Below are positions 46,246 to 56,200 of a stretch of 64,000 nucleotides of DNA, in pieces (the stretch's first letter is position 1; the number at the start of each line of letters is the position of its first letter). A program made the position numbers and the translations under genes. The notes under the pieces were generated by a model. It was given only the letters and a program-made list of their open reading frames with translations. It was not told the origin of the DNA and did not search any database. The stretch is from positions 1 to 64,000 of the forward strand of contig CAKMJS010000129.1 in the NCBI GenBank assembly GCA_927405585.1, given 5' to 3'. The stretch comes from an uncultured Desulfosporosinus sp. GTDB taxonomy: Bacteria; Bacillota; Desulfitobacteriia; Desulfitobacteriales; Desulfitobacteriaceae.

Positions 46246-47364
46246 CTAGCACTCTCGAGCTAATACATAATGTTGCCCTGGTAATTGTATGACTTTTCCG
46301 CCTAATTGGAGTTCTAATAAGGCCAGAGAAATACTGGACACAGCCTGTGTCGAGTGAATTGTAAGTTGATCAATATGCAGTGGAACGTCGCTTAACTTCT
46401 GAAGAATTGACTCATGGTCCATTTCTAGAAGAAGCTCTTTTTTCTCCGGCAGCAATTTTGTGTTTATTGAAGGATAGGCGCTCTGATTAGACCAGGCAGG
46501 CACTTCCTGGCAGATGTCTTCGATCCCCTCTACAATTTTTGCGCCTTGACGCAGTAAATGATGGGCGCCACGGCTCATTGGACTGAAAATCGGCCCTGGT
46601 ACGGCAAATACTTCACGCCCTTGTTCCAAAGCAAAATCTACCGTAATCAGAGCACCACTCTTTACGGCTGCCTCCACCACCAGAACCCCCTGAGAACATC
46701 CGCTTATTAAGCGATTTCGTGCAGGGAAATTTAGAGCATTGGGGGGAGTACCCGGTATAAACTCACTCAATAATGCCCCTTTATCTACAATATCTTCGGC
46801 AAGACGTTGATTTTCCAATGGATAAACTCGGTCAAGACCGCAGCCGAGAAAAGCCCAGGTCACTCCTCCACCATCCAAAGCCCCTTGGTGGGCAGCAGTA
46901 TCAATCCCTCGTGCTAGACCGCTAGCAATCACCAGCCCTTTAGCTGCTGCGTCGCGGGCCAACACTCGTGCAGCAGCTTTTCCATATGCAGTGGCTTGGC
47001 GGGAACCGACAATAGCTAAGACCTCCGAATTTCTGTGTAAATGCCCACGGTAGTATAGAAGTGGGGGCGCATCCGCCAACTCAGCTAGTAGCGGGGGGTA
47101 ATCAGGTTCATCAGGTGTGATGATCAGTATCCCCTGTTTGCGTAAGGACTCTCCAATCTCGTCAGGGTCAATGTTTTTTCGTTCCTTTATAACTTCCCCG
47201 ATCCATTTTTCCCAATTTGGGAATTGAAGATAGTTTCTTTGAGGTGCCTCCCACGCTTTTAATGCACTTCCGAAATAAGCGATAAGTTGACGTAAATGTT
47301 GGCTTCCAACGCCCTTAATTGTCCGTAAAGCTGCTCGAACTAGTTTTTCCCGTTCCATATCCAA
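46246..47364 (-). CDS. dprA: DNA-processing protein DprA
   Basis: Loads RecA on incoming single-stranded DNA during transformation. 372 residues: N-terminal helix-hairpin-helix part (IKGVGSQHLRQLI), Rossmann-like domain with IVGSRQATAYG and SGLARGIDTAAHQGAL, FPARNRLISG, and a C-terminal winged helix. TTG at 47364 has the better spacing to AGGAGGGG; ATG six bases later is possible. It is often next to comM in Firmicutes; here they are 15 kb apart. Confidence 0.93.
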   Translation of the reverse strand: MDMEREKLVRAALRTIKGVGSQHLRQLIAYFGSALKAWEAPQRNYLQFPNWEKWIGEVIKERKNIDPDEIGESLRKQGILIITPDEPDYPPLLAELADAPPLLYYRGHLHRNSEVLAIVGSRQATAYGKAAARVLARDAAAKGLVIASGLARGIDTAAHQGALDGGGVTWAFLGCGLDRVYPLENQRLAEDIVDKGALLSEFIPGTPPNALNFPARNRLISGCSQGVLVVEAAVKSGALITVDFALEQGREVFAVPGPIFSPMSRGAHHLLRQGAKIVEGIEDICQEVPAWSNQSAYPSINTKLLPEKKELLLEMDHESILQKLSDVPLHIDQLTIHSTQAVSSISLALLELQLGGKVIQLPGQHYVLAREC

Positions 47365-47522
47365 TGCGCTCCCCTCCTATGCCCTCCATTTCTGGACACA
47401 CAGACTCTTCTCCTGCGCAGAATATTGACGAATATCCACTTTTTAGGCGAAATAGTGAAGGATTGATGAGAAATAATTTTTCTGATTCATCACCTTACTA
47501 AGATCTCCGACACTTTTTAGCC

Positions 47523-47678
47523 TTATATCAAACGTAGATGAAAATCATCCGGATAAACTCCGTTTATTACTTTCTCCCAAAGAAGAGGGGTCGAGACATG
47601 TCCTAAACGTGTAGGCCGAACACTATAAATGCCGGCCATAGTTCTCCCGCTTCCATGACTTTGATCGGAAATTGGGCG
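47523..47678 (-). pseudogene. Relic of LigD polymerase domain
   Basis: After an in-frame stop, 51 codons end at TAA and include TMAGIYSVRPTRLGHVSTPL, then LLWEKV and YPDDFHLR. AYS.R...G..VSTPL.W.E and D.F.(I/L)R are the end of the primase-polymerase (LigD_N/PolDom) domain of DNA ligase D. It begins 11 bases after the ku stop. Ligase and nuclease parts are not in this window. The rest of 47365-47522 has nothing recognisable. Confidence 0.55.
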
Positions 47679-47688
47679 TCAGTCACTA

Positions 47689-48660
47689 CTATGCTCCTTT
47701 CGCACGTCGGGTTGTCCGTTTGCGAGGAGTCAACGAAGATTTTGGTTTTTCTGAGCTAGCTTGATTCACTTCCAAGCCTTTATCATGGTTTTCTACTGCA
47801 TCGTCATTAGCCTTTGTTTTAGTTTCTGCGGTATCGTTAGCTTCAACCTGTCCTTTAACTTTTACCTGCCCTTTAGCTTGATCTTTTAACTGACCTTTTC
47901 CCTTTTCTGTCAATGCAATACTAGCCCTCAAGGCTTCCATCAGATCAACCACCTTGCGGCCCTTTGTCGGAGCTTCAACTTTAAAGGTCTCCCCTGACAC
48001 TCTGCTTTCGATTAGTTGAGCCATTTGTTCGTGTAACTCATCGCGATACTTATCTGGTTCAAACGGACGGGCTAAATTATCAATTAATTGACGTGCCATG
48101 TTCATCTCCGCTTCTGTCAGATCTACCCGATCCCACGACGCATCCATATGACGTATTTCCTTCGGGTAATGCATCGTTTCCATCACAAGGCCTTGCTCAA
48201 AAACTCGTAGACAGGCCAAATGCTGTTTAGAGCGCATAGTCACACGTGCCAAGGCAACTTTACCACTCTCTTCCATCGCCTGACATAGTAAACGATAAGC
48301 CTTCTGGGCTGTTTCTTCAGGAGACAGATAATACGACTTCTCATAATATATCGGATCGACTTCTTGCAGATCAATAAAATCAAGAATGTCAATCGAGCGA
48401 CTCATCGGTTGTTCCAACGATGCAAGGTCCTCATCCTTTAATACAACATACCGATCTTTTTCATATTCATAGCCCTTGACTAAATCACCCGTACTGACCT
48501 CCATATCACAGGTAGGGCATTTTTTGATCGATCGTATCCGATTCTGGCATTCCTTATGCAGGTAGTTAAATTTAAACTCCTGAGATTCTGTAGCAGCATG
48601 CATTTTTACTGGAACATTTATTAAACCAAAACTAATAGATCCTTTCCAAAGTGTATGCAT
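47689..48660 (-). CDS. ku: Bacterial Ku, non-homologous end-joining protein
   Basis: Binds DNA ends as a ring and recruits LigD. 323 residues: WKGSISFGLINVPVKM start, zinc-like CxxC (CPTCDMEV), the bridge region and LIDNLARPFEPDKYRDE. The last ~70 residues are a Lys/Gln-rich low-complexity tail with KGQ repeats and an end of RKRTTRRAKGA, typical of extended Ku tails that help DNA binding. NHEJ in spore-formers protects dormant DNA. Its usual partner ligD is reduced to a fragment next door. Confidence 0.94.
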   Translation of the reverse strand: MHTLWKGSISFGLINVPVKMHAATESQEFKFNYLHKECQNRIRSIKKCPTCDMEVSTGDLVKGYEYEKDRYVVLKDEDLASLEQPMSRSIDILDFIDLQEVDPIYYEKSYYLSPEETAQKAYRLLCQAMEESGKVALARVTMRSKQHLACLRVFEQGLVMETMHYPKEIRHMDASWDRVDLTEAEMNMARQLIDNLARPFEPDKYRDELHEQMAQLIESRVSGETFKVEAPTKGRKVVDLMEALRASIALTEKGKGQLKDQAKGQVKVKGQVEANDTAETKTKANDDAVENHDKGLEVNQASSEKPKSSLTPRKRTTRRAKGA

Positions 48661-48729
48661 TTGACATCCCTCCTCAGCTTAGTGTGAGCATCAAATGCGT
48701 TATTAATGCAAACACAACTCAAGAAGTTA

Positions 48730-48790
48730 TGACAGGGGGACGTGGTTATTGACAACTTTTAATGTTGTCAGTAAACCCGTCCCCCTGTCA
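48730..48790. repeat. GACAGGGGGACG palindrome
   Basis: TGACAGGGGGACG..TTATTGACAAC pairs with GTTGTCAGTAA..CGTCCCCCTGTCA, a stem of about 26 bp with few mismatches. CCCCCTGTCAACC continues beyond it. Such motifs resemble REP-like elements of Firmicutes. It is in the ku gap. Confidence 0.65.
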
Positions 48791-48858
48791 ACCCAACCCC
48801 CCTGTCAACCTACCCGTCAAACCCTTAACCTCCCCGTCCCCTCGTCAAACTTACTGGA

Positions 48859-49689
48859 CTAACTTAAAGTCCGATACGTCTCCTGTAAGAGCAGGGCATC
48901 TTCCTCAAGGTTTGGACTTTCACAGATAGCCAACCCTTCCACGCCAAAGGTCAGACATGCTTTCATTAATTCTTCATACTTTAAGTCGGATTCCTTTAAG
49001 ACAAGGTGTCGCTTCTCGCCCTTCAATCCATATTCGATACCTGAAATATGGAAGTGGACATTCTTAACCCAGCGATCCCCTAAGTCCTCGGCAAGTTTAT
49101 TCAGTATCTCACAAAATTCGTCATAGGAATTATATCGTCCATTGCTCCGGGCATGAAGATGACTAAAGTCTATACAAGGCAATACACCTGAAACCTCTTG
49201 AGCAATCCGAATCGTTTCCGCTAAATCGCCAAACTGTGATCCTTTACCTGTCGTTTCTGGACGAAGAATTACGTCATTTCCCTCTGCGTCGAGAATTTCC
49301 CGTACCACGGTAAGTTCACGAACTACTCGAGCAAGCACTACTTCTGACGAATCGTCATGATTAAACGCGGGATGAAAAATTGCACTCCTCACACCTAGGA
49401 TTTGAGAGATGCGTGCGGTATGCAGTATGCGATCTCGGCTTGCAGTAATTTTCTCTGGCTCACGAGAGTTGAGATTAATAAAGTAAGGGGCATGACAAGA
49501 TAAAGCAACATTTTCCTCTAGCGCTGCGGCACCAACGGTTCTTGCTTTCTCCTCACCCATACGCACCCCTTGGACAAATTCTATTTCTAAGGCACCGAGA
49601 TTTAATTCCCGAATACGTCGCACTCCACCTTCACTGGATCGATCCTTCGAGGAAAGTGGGACTCCGGCGGTTCCAAATAATAATGACAA
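48859..49689 (-). CDS. Endonuclease IV-like TIM-barrel protein
   Basis: 276 residues of the xylose isomerase-like/AP endonuclease 2 superfamily. SCHAPYFINL, IFHPAFN, RPETTGKGSQFG, IDFSHLHAR and NVHFHISG give the His, Glu and Asp metal ligands of Nfo. It is shorter and more divergent than standard Nfo, as in the archaeal and clostridial uncharacterised branch. AP-site repair is the best guess; a sugar isomerase is possible. The ku neighbour supports DNA repair. Confidence 0.78.
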   Translation of the reverse strand: MSLLFGTAGVPLSSKDRSSEGGVRRIRELNLGALEIEFVQGVRMGEEKARTVGAAALEENVALSCHAPYFINLNSREPEKITASRDRILHTARISQILGVRSAIFHPAFNHDDSSEVVLARVVRELTVVREILDAEGNDVILRPETTGKGSQFGDLAETIRIAQEVSGVLPCIDFSHLHARSNGRYNSYDEFCEILNKLAEDLGDRWVKNVHFHISGIEYGLKGEKRHLVLKESDLKYEELMKACLTFGVEGLAICESPNLEEDALLLQETYRTLS

Positions 49690-49900
49690 AATGTCACCCC
49701 ATCGCTTTTTTCCTCACATTATAACCTCTTTGCCTATAAAAGCAAAAAAATAGTTCAACAAAGTGGTGGAGATTCATTCTTCTTTTTCCAAGAACTAACG
49801 TGGTTTATTCTACATACTTATTCAAGGATAAAGTTATACTAAACATACTTTCATCAATAGTGTTGTTGAAAGAAACTGTCCAATCGAAAGGAGGATTCTC

Positions 49901-50086
49901 ATGTCAAGACGACGTAACAGCATCATGTCTTACCAGTTAAAAGAACAAATTGCTCAAGAGTTAGGTTTTGCAGGGACTCTCCATCAAGAAGGATTTGGAG
50001 GAGTTTCTTCAAGAGATTGTGGTAATATGGTGAAAGCGGCTATTGAGTTAGCAGAACGCAATCTTCCGGGGAACAACACCATGTAA
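49901..50086 (+). CDS. Alpha/beta-type small acid-soluble spore protein
   Basis: 61 residues. YQLKEQIAQELGF and GNMVKAAIELAERNL are the two conserved helical stretches of alpha/beta SASP, which coat spore DNA and block UV damage. The GPR cleavage region (normally E-I/F-A) is present as the QIAQELG part. GGAGG lies nine bases before the ATG. A strong terminator follows. Its presence shows a spore-forming host. I see no convincing SigG promoter by eye. Confidence 0.85.
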   Translation: MSRRRNSIMSYQLKEQIAQELGFAGTLHQEGFGGVSSRDCGNMVKAAIELAERNLPGNNTM

Positions 50087-50110
50087 CAATGTTGAATCGA
50101 ATCTCTCGTA

Positions 50111-50152
50111 GAGAGCCGTGCAGAGAAACTCTTCTGCACGGCTCATTTTGTC
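50111..50152 (+). terminator. Terminator of the spore protein gene
   Basis: GAGCCGTGCAGA and TCTGCACGGCTC pair around a short loop, followed by ATTTTGT. Confidence 0.75.
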
Positions 50153-50235
50153 ATAAAAGATATTTATCTACATGGGGGCTGAGTTACTCTGCCTTGGTAA
50201 ATTTATGTTAAGACTTATTAACATTGCTATTCTTG

Positions 50236-51138
50236 CTAATAAATACGTTTCCCAAAGGCTGAACAAATTAACCCTACCGCGAGTTCAGCTGTCTTGTTCT
50301 GGTAATCTAAAATTGGATTTACCTCAACCATATCCATACTTATGAGTAGGCCCGAATCCGCAATCATTTCCATCGCCAAATGTGCTTCACGATAGGTTAT
50401 CCCTCCAGCAATCGGTGTCCCCACGCCTGGTGCTTCTGCTGGATCAATCACATCTATATCAAAACTAACATGGATTCCATCCGTTCCCTGAGACGCCAAG
50501 CGAATGGCTTCATTGACAACTTCCTTCATTCCTCTTTTATCAATATCGCTGATCGTAAAAACTGTAATTTTGGAGCGATGAAGCATTTCCCGCTCTTGTT
50601 CGTCCAAATCACGAGCTCCAATAATTACCGTGTTTTCTTCTCGAATTTTTTTCTGTTCTCCACCAATCGAGGTTAATTCCTTCGGACCGATTCCATTAGC
50701 CACTGCCAAGGGCATTCCATGAATATTGCCACTGCTCGTCGTCTCCAGTGAATTATAATCCCCATGCGTGTCAACCCATATCAAGCCAAAACGCCGACCA
50801 CTTGAAGACAGTCCTGCCAGAGAACCGATCGATAAACTATGATCCCCACCTAGAATCAAGGGTACAACCCCGTCTTTGATAGCCTCCTCTACCTTGAGGT
50901 GCAGTTGCTCGCTTATCTTTACAATTTCGTCTAAATACTTAAGCCGTTTATCCATAATCTTGCGTGTTTCAGGGATCGGCACCTCGATATTGCCAGTATC
51001 CTCGACACTCCAGCCCAACTGTTCTAACTTAGCATTTAAACCAGCATAGCGCATAGCACTTGGCCCCATATCCACTCCACGCCGATCCGCTCCAAGGTCA
51101 ATGGGTACTCCAATAATCCGAATGACAGGTTTACTCAC
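50236..51138 (-). CDS. rocF: Arginase
   Basis: Hydrolyses arginine to ornithine and urea; binuclear manganese enzyme. 300 residues. Metal motifs GGDHS (97-101), DTHGD (123-127, DAHGD in most) and SFDIDVIDP near 225-235, then APGVGTP. It is the last gene of the ornithine cluster, 33 bases after the racemase, and would feed arginine into the pathway. Agmatinase is less likely because of the overall arginase/RocF-like sequence. Confidence 0.93.
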   Translation of the reverse strand: MSKPVIRIIGVPIDLGADRRGVDMGPSAMRYAGLNAKLEQLGWSVEDTGNIEVPIPETRKIMDKRLKYLDEIVKISEQLHLKVEEAIKDGVVPLILGGDHSLSIGSLAGLSSSGRRFGLIWVDTHGDYNSLETTSSGNIHGMPLAVANGIGPKELTSIGGEQKKIREENTVIIGARDLDEQEREMLHRSKITVFTISDIDKRGMKEVVNEAIRLASQGTDGIHVSFDIDVIDPAEAPGVGTPIAGGITYREAHLAMEMIADSGLLISMDMVEVNPILDYQNKTAELAVGLICSAFGKRIY

Positions 51139-51171
51139 TAAGATTCCCCCTGTTCAATTTTCTTGATCTGT

Positions 51172-52239
51172 TTAATATATATAGCGCTTATGAACATACG
51201 GAGAAGTCATCGCCCCCAGCAATCCCCCATAATTCAAATCAAATTCTACCACTGAACCTACCGTTACCTCCGGAGCTTCTGTGACATCCACAATTAAATG
51301 ATCTGAACTCGACCCATAAATCTTAAGACGTGCATCCCTGATAATTAAGCCGTCAGTTGGAACATCCTGTCGTCCTAAAGCAATTATTCCTCGTTTCCGC
51401 CATCCTTTATCAAGAAACATCGGAATTTCTCCAAAAGCGTTCTGTCCAATTGAGCCTATGGGCATGGTTGGTTTATTATAAATTTCCAAAATCTCAGCTC
51501 TTAAGATAAATGCATCAGAAAATGCACCTGGTAGGCGATGACGGTTAACCGCCTCGGTCCCTTGTAGAATTCCTTCGCCGATCCGTAATTGATTAATTCG
51601 TGACGGTACGTTACCACTCTGAAGAAGAGCTAACGTAGCAGAATTCCCTCCAGAAATAACAGGTAAAGAAATCCCAAATTCTTTCTCCATCGCTGCAGAC
51701 AGCTCAACAAGTTGTCCTAAGTTCTCGGTCGTGGGTATCACTCCACCATAGCAGGCTAAATTTACGCCTAATCCTTCCAGTATTAAACCCTTTAGGGGAA
51801 GGATCCGGGCAACTAATTGGGATAATTCATCTGGCCATACCCCTTCTCGTAAATCCCCCATATCCACCATCAGAATCACCCGATGTGTTTTGTGGCGTTT
51901 TAAGGCGGCTTGAGAAAGGGCCTGCAAGACTTCCCAAGTTGAATTTAAACTAACCTCTGTTAGAGCCACAGTATCATCGACCTGAGAAAGCCCCGGCAGT
52001 CGCAAAAGCATCAGAGGAGTCTCAGGAAAGGCCAGTTTTAAGCGCGCAAGATTTTCTAGCCGAGAATCTGCTAACATCCGTATTCCTCCAGCCAACATAG
52101 CTGCAGCAATCTTAGGATCACCCAAAAAGCCCTTGGTTACGCCGACTACATCCACGTTATAGGGTTCGGCTATCCGCCTTATCACTTCCACATTCTTGGT
52201 GATTTTAGTAAGGTCAACAACTATTTCGGGCAAACTCAC
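51172..52239 (-). CDS. orr: Ornithine racemase, PLP-dependent
   Basis: Converts L- to D-ornithine for the mutase. 355 residues, alanine racemase fold type III. PLP lysine K36 in GVTKGFLG; VISGGNSATL and LRIGEGILQG fit the Orr/YhfX-like branch. Its place between the mutase genes and arginase fixes the substrate better than sequence alone. It is 15 bases after glmL. Confidence 0.88.
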   Translation of the reverse strand: MSLPEIVVDLTKITKNVEVIRRIAEPYNVDVVGVTKGFLGDPKIAAAMLAGGIRMLADSRLENLARLKLAFPETPLMLLRLPGLSQVDDTVALTEVSLNSTWEVLQALSQAALKRHKTHRVILMVDMGDLREGVWPDELSQLVARILPLKGLILEGLGVNLACYGGVIPTTENLGQLVELSAAMEKEFGISLPVISGGNSATLALLQSGNVPSRINQLRIGEGILQGTEAVNRHRLPGAFSDAFILRAEILEIYNKPTMPIGSIGQNAFGEIPMFLDKGWRKRGIIALGRQDVPTDGLIIRDARLKIYGSSSDHLIVDVTEAPEVTVGSVVEFDLNYGGLLGAMTSPYVHKRYIY

Positions 52240-52254
52240 GCCTATCCGCTCCCT

Positions 52255-53616
52255 TTAATTTTCTACTCCAAGTGATTGACGCAAAAGTTGCCAAGCCCCT
52301 TGGCGAAACGTTGTCGTTAACACCCCTAATGATGCCATAATATAATCTTTGTCTAGCATCAAGGCTACACCCTGCTTCGGAAGCAAGGCATCCCCCGCGT
52401 GTTGAAGACTTTCATGCATCATTTTTAGACCATTCGGAAGCCGGGTAAGCGCCCCACCTGTTCCCACAATCCAGCGAATCCGCGTGAGATCCCGTCCATC
52501 AACGCGCGTAACCCGACCGCTCGTCCCATAATAATGACGATACCGACCACTGTGCCTTAGGAGTGCGATTCTTAGCGCTGCAGCGGTTAACTCCGCACTT
52601 AGGGTTATTTCTTCTGGTGTTTCAGGAACAGACTTTATATATTTTAACCAATCCGGCCCATGATGCTCCACTATTTTTTCGTTCCCCATGATTTCCACTA
52701 GGATTTTTGCATTAATATAAACTCCAAGATCCCCTTCAACCGTTCGTTTTGCTAAAGGTTCTGGACCAAGAGCTAATTTTTGATTTTCCTCCGCCCCCAG
52801 AGTTATCGAATGGACATCCGTCGTAGCTCCTCCGACATCAAACACCATGACATCTCCCACTTCGTCATAAATCAGGTGAGCTGCTTGCATCACAGCGCCA
52901 GGCGTTGGCATGATTTTGCCATTGACAATTTCCCGAATTCCTTGCATTCCCGGAGCTTCGGTGATGTGTTGTTCAAAGACTTCCTGAATGGCGCGCCTAG
53001 TTGGTTCAATGTTCAGCTGGTCAATCTCAGGGTAAACATTCGGTACAACTCGAACATCGAGATTTGCTTCTGCAAGAGCTTTTTGCACACCCGCTGTTGC
53101 AGTGACATTGCCAGCATAAATGATTGGACTTCGCCAAGAGACTTTACTAAACCAAGCCGCAAGTTTCTTAGCGTTTTCGAGAACAACACGCCGATCTCCA
53201 TGATCCACTCCACCCGCCAAAAGCATGATATTCGGACGAATGCGAACAATTTCTTCCCAATCTTCCTCAGTTAGTTCTCCAGCCGTTTGATAACGAACCA
53301 CCGCTCCCGCTCCTAAGGCAGCTTCCCGGGCTGCACGAGCAGTCATCGCAGGCACGAGACCGTGCACCGTCATTTTCAGTCCACCAGCTGCCGAACTCGT
53401 CGCGTAAAAAGGAATATCGCTTAGAGATCCCACTGGTCCGATCGCTTTCTCAAGATCTGCTACAGCTCTCCTCAACCCAATCCCCACATCCCCATCAAGC
53501 ACGGTCGTAGGAGAGAGGCCTTGCCCAAGCAGCCGCGGATTATTGGTATCCAAATCACCGAAAGCATTCACCACAGTTGTTGTGCTACCGATTTCAGCCA
53601 CTAAAACCTTTTTCAT
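52255..53616 (-). CDS. GlmL/MutL-family ATPase, probable mutase chaperone
   Basis: 453 residues of the ASKHA fold: VAEIGSTTTVVNAF phosphate loop at the start, VFDVGGATTDVHSI in the middle. Known GlmL/MutL proteins accompany B12-dependent glutamate mutase and ornithine aminomutase and are thought to keep the cobalamin enzyme active. It starts three bases after oraE, so coupling is likely. The chaperone role is inferred from context. Confidence 0.88.
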   Translation of the reverse strand: MKKVLVAEIGSTTTVVNAFGDLDTNNPRLLGQGLSPTTVLDGDVGIGLRRAVADLEKAIGPVGSLSDIPFYATSSAAGGLKMTVHGLVPAMTARAAREAALGAGAVVRYQTAGELTEEDWEEIVRIRPNIMLLAGGVDHGDRRVVLENAKKLAAWFSKVSWRSPIIYAGNVTATAGVQKALAEANLDVRVVPNVYPEIDQLNIEPTRRAIQEVFEQHITEAPGMQGIREIVNGKIMPTPGAVMQAAHLIYDEVGDVMVFDVGGATTDVHSITLGAEENQKLALGPEPLAKRTVEGDLGVYINAKILVEIMGNEKIVEHHGPDWLKYIKSVPETPEEITLSAELTAAALRIALLRHSGRYRHYYGTSGRVTRVDGRDLTRIRWIVGTGGALTRLPNGLKMMHESLQHAGDALLPKQGVALMLDKDYIMASLGVLTTTFRQGAWQLLRQSLGVEN

Positions 53617-53619
53617 CGG

Positions 53620-55830
53620 CTAATCCCTCTCTTTGTTCGAGAAATGCTCCTCCCGATACTTAATCAGAAAGCTGGCCACATCAATTCCTTTGGTCCCCCT
53701 TCCAAATCCGGCATCCATACCCCATTCCTTAGCCATCTCATTGGTAACTTGGGTTCCACCACCTACAAGAATTAAACGATCGCGAACTCCCCGTTCGACA
53801 CACAAATCGTGTAATTTCTGCATATTGAGACGGTGCATATCTCCGTGTGAAATAATCGTGCTAATCAAAATAACCTCGGCTCCCGTTTCCAGTGCAGCAT
53901 CTACAACCTTCGAGATCGGCACGGAAGTTCCTAAGTAGTGAAACTTCATTCCGAAAGCTTCTAGGCCGCCATGCTTAATATCAAGGATTTCCCGCAGTCC
54001 CACGGAATGTTCATCTTGACCGACGGTAGCAGCCACTCCTAGCATTGGGCGTTCCTTGACTTTCTGTCGAATAACCTCTGCGCTAAGTCGTTCCTCTACT
54101 TCTGGCATTTCAAGGGTCGCCGGATCAATCGAGACTTTCATTTTACCCTTGACCTCTAAAACAGTTCCCTCGGCGGGATGCATGACTTGTTTATGAGTAA
54201 CCTCAGTTTCTTCCCAGCCCATTTGTTTTGCTATCTCTAAAGCAGCAAAATGAGCTGTTCGAATATCTGTCGGCAAAAACAGGGTCATACTTAAAATCCC
54301 ATCCCCTGCCCACTGGACTTCAGGCGTTAACTTTTCCTCACGGAAAGGACGACTTTTCTCTAACCGTTGATTGACATTATCCTCTTCATCAAGCTCATCA
54401 ATCCACTGAATTTTTTCAGGGACGCACAGAGTGCACCCGCCTATCTTATCACACGTATGGTTTACCCCTTCTTGTCTGAGATTATTGCCAAAGTGTCCAC
54501 ATACCGGGGCATAATAATCATGGGCTCGGAGTAGAACCTCTGTCCCTACTCCCCCTTTAATATCTCTGGCAATCCCGTCACCATTGCGCTCTGGATACAT
54601 TCCTGAATCCACGAAGAACCCTTGTTGAACCGCTTCGAAATAACCGCCTGTATCAATGATTTCTTCTAAAAATAAAACGGCACGTTCTTTGAGTTCGCGC
54701 ACTCGGTCTCCCAAGACCCCATCCCGTTTAATCTCGACCATCTCTTGTAAACCGTCCATCCCCACCAAGGCCTGCTTAGCTGTGTTGACGCCATTCACTG
54801 TATTATAGTGCCATGGAACGTTGCGCCCTTCATCTGGAGTGATGGTACTTTGAATATCCGCAGAAGTAAGGCGAGAAAGCAAAACATTTAAGGTATGGGT
54901 GACGGTCACTTCCCGTGTATCTGACTCCATATATTTCGTGTTCATCTGTGCCCGCATCCGATACCCCACAAATAATTCTCGCAAAGCCACGGCATAGGGC
55001 AAATCCAAGCGGAGTGCTGGAGCTGGAGGCGCCGTTGGAGGTACAGTCGAAAGGCAAATACGATCCTTAGTCATCCCAACTTTGACAGAGTAGGCACTGT
55101 TGATAGCGTGTTGAACAAGGAGCTCCGGCATCACCTTCCAAGCTTCGCGGGCCGTGGCATTTGCATTGTGCGCCCCGTCAATCTGAGCAATTTCAGCCCA
55201 ATCCATGACCTTTTTTGCTTCAGCGGCATCGACAAACGAACGAACGGCGTTGATATTGCGATATAAGACATTATATTGAGGGTCTTGGTGTGCCCCATTG
55301 ACCCCTTCCTCCGATAACAAAACAGCGACTTCTGGACCTGCCACGCCACTAACATAAGAATGCAAATTAATCTCCCGACCCACTTCATCCTCAATCAGAT
55401 CCAATGCTTTACGTGTGGCCCGCAGTTGTTTTCGACTAATCGGAACCCCACCAATGCCTTCTGGAGTCCCTTCCAGCAAACCATCAAAATGACTTTGTCC
55501 AGCAGTTCGAATGACCATCATATGATCGGCTCCATGATAAGCTGACATCCTCATTCGTCTTAAGTCATCTTCAAATCGCCCAGAAGCAATCTCCGAGCTT
55601 ATGGTACATTCTGGTTGAGGATCAATTCCGCCAAAAAAACCTGCAGCAGGGAGAGGCTGACTGGCTTTTAAACCTTTCGAGGTCTGAGAATACGTAAAGG
55701 GTCCTAACTCCTGACGAGGTATCAGTTTACGCCAAGTCCATCCTCTCCGCCTTGGTCGATAGTCTTCCAGATTCTCCATGATTTTTTCAATATTCATTTT
55801 ACTGTGTGGATCAAGTGAATAATCAGGCAT
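53620..55830 (-). CDS. oraE: D-ornithine 4,5-aminomutase, large (B12/PLP) subunit
   Basis: Moves the terminal amino group of D-ornithine to C4, giving 2,4-diaminopentanoate, with adenosylcobalamin and PLP. 736 residues. The C-terminal Rossmann domain has GQDEHSVG with H608 as cobalt ligand, and K619 eleven residues later matches the PLP lysine (H618/K629 in Clostridium sticklandii). The TIM-barrel part includes PQPECTISSEIASGRFEDD. ATG at 55830 has GGAGAGGGG seven bases upstream. It overlaps oraS by eight bases. Confidence 0.95.
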   Translation of the reverse strand: MPDYSLDPHSKMNIEKIMENLEDYRPRRRGWTWRKLIPRQELGPFTYSQTSKGLKASQPLPAAGFFGGIDPQPECTISSEIASGRFEDDLRRMRMSAYHGADHMMVIRTAGQSHFDGLLEGTPEGIGGVPISRKQLRATRKALDLIEDEVGREINLHSYVSGVAGPEVAVLLSEEGVNGAHQDPQYNVLYRNINAVRSFVDAAEAKKVMDWAEIAQIDGAHNANATAREAWKVMPELLVQHAINSAYSVKVGMTKDRICLSTVPPTAPPAPALRLDLPYAVALRELFVGYRMRAQMNTKYMESDTREVTVTHTLNVLLSRLTSADIQSTITPDEGRNVPWHYNTVNGVNTAKQALVGMDGLQEMVEIKRDGVLGDRVRELKERAVLFLEEIIDTGGYFEAVQQGFFVDSGMYPERNGDGIARDIKGGVGTEVLLRAHDYYAPVCGHFGNNLRQEGVNHTCDKIGGCTLCVPEKIQWIDELDEEDNVNQRLEKSRPFREEKLTPEVQWAGDGILSMTLFLPTDIRTAHFAALEIAKQMGWEETEVTHKQVMHPAEGTVLEVKGKMKVSIDPATLEMPEVEERLSAEVIRQKVKERPMLGVAATVGQDEHSVGLREILDIKHGGLEAFGMKFHYLGTSVPISKVVDAALETGAEVILISTIISHGDMHRLNMQKLHDLCVERGVRDRLILVGGGTQVTNEMAKEWGMDAGFGRGTKGIDVASFLIKYREEHFSNKERD

Positions 55831-56200
55831 TATTTTTCCCCTCTCCAAAAAGCCCTTTAACTTTCTCCCAGCCCTCTCCGCGAGCTAACCTTTCCGCTGC
55901 TTGAGGGATCTCTAGTCCGGATATTACCGCAAATCGCCAGACACAATGGCCTGCCCCATGCTCCAAAACTCCATTCAGTAATGCTTTATCCACGATGGAC
56001 TTAGCCATAAGGCTATCCAAGCCCATCCTCAAGAGAACAGAGCGCTCAATAGAGGGAGTCGTATGGGTGCGAGCCAAGTCTATCAAAGGATCTACAATTT
56101 GATTGGCTAACTGCCAAAAACGTTCTTCTAATTCTTTTTCACTTAATTCCGAGAGATGTCCACGCCGTGCTTCATAGTCATCTATTCGTTGCATACTCAT
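55823..56200 (-). CDS. oraS: D-ornithine 4,5-aminomutase, small subunit
   Basis: 125 residues, soluble and helical, with HLSELSEKELEERFWQLA and LLRMGLDSLMAKSIV and GAGHCVWR. It forms the alpha2beta2 enzyme with OraE. It overlaps ortB by four bases (ATGA) and oraE by eight, so all three are coupled. Confidence 0.93.
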   Translation of the reverse strand: MSMQRIDDYEARRGHLSELSEKELEERFWQLANQIVDPLIDLARTHTTPSIERSVLLRMGLDSLMAKSIVDKALLNGVLEHGAGHCVWRFAVISGLEIPQAAERLARGEGWEKVKGLFGEGKNNA

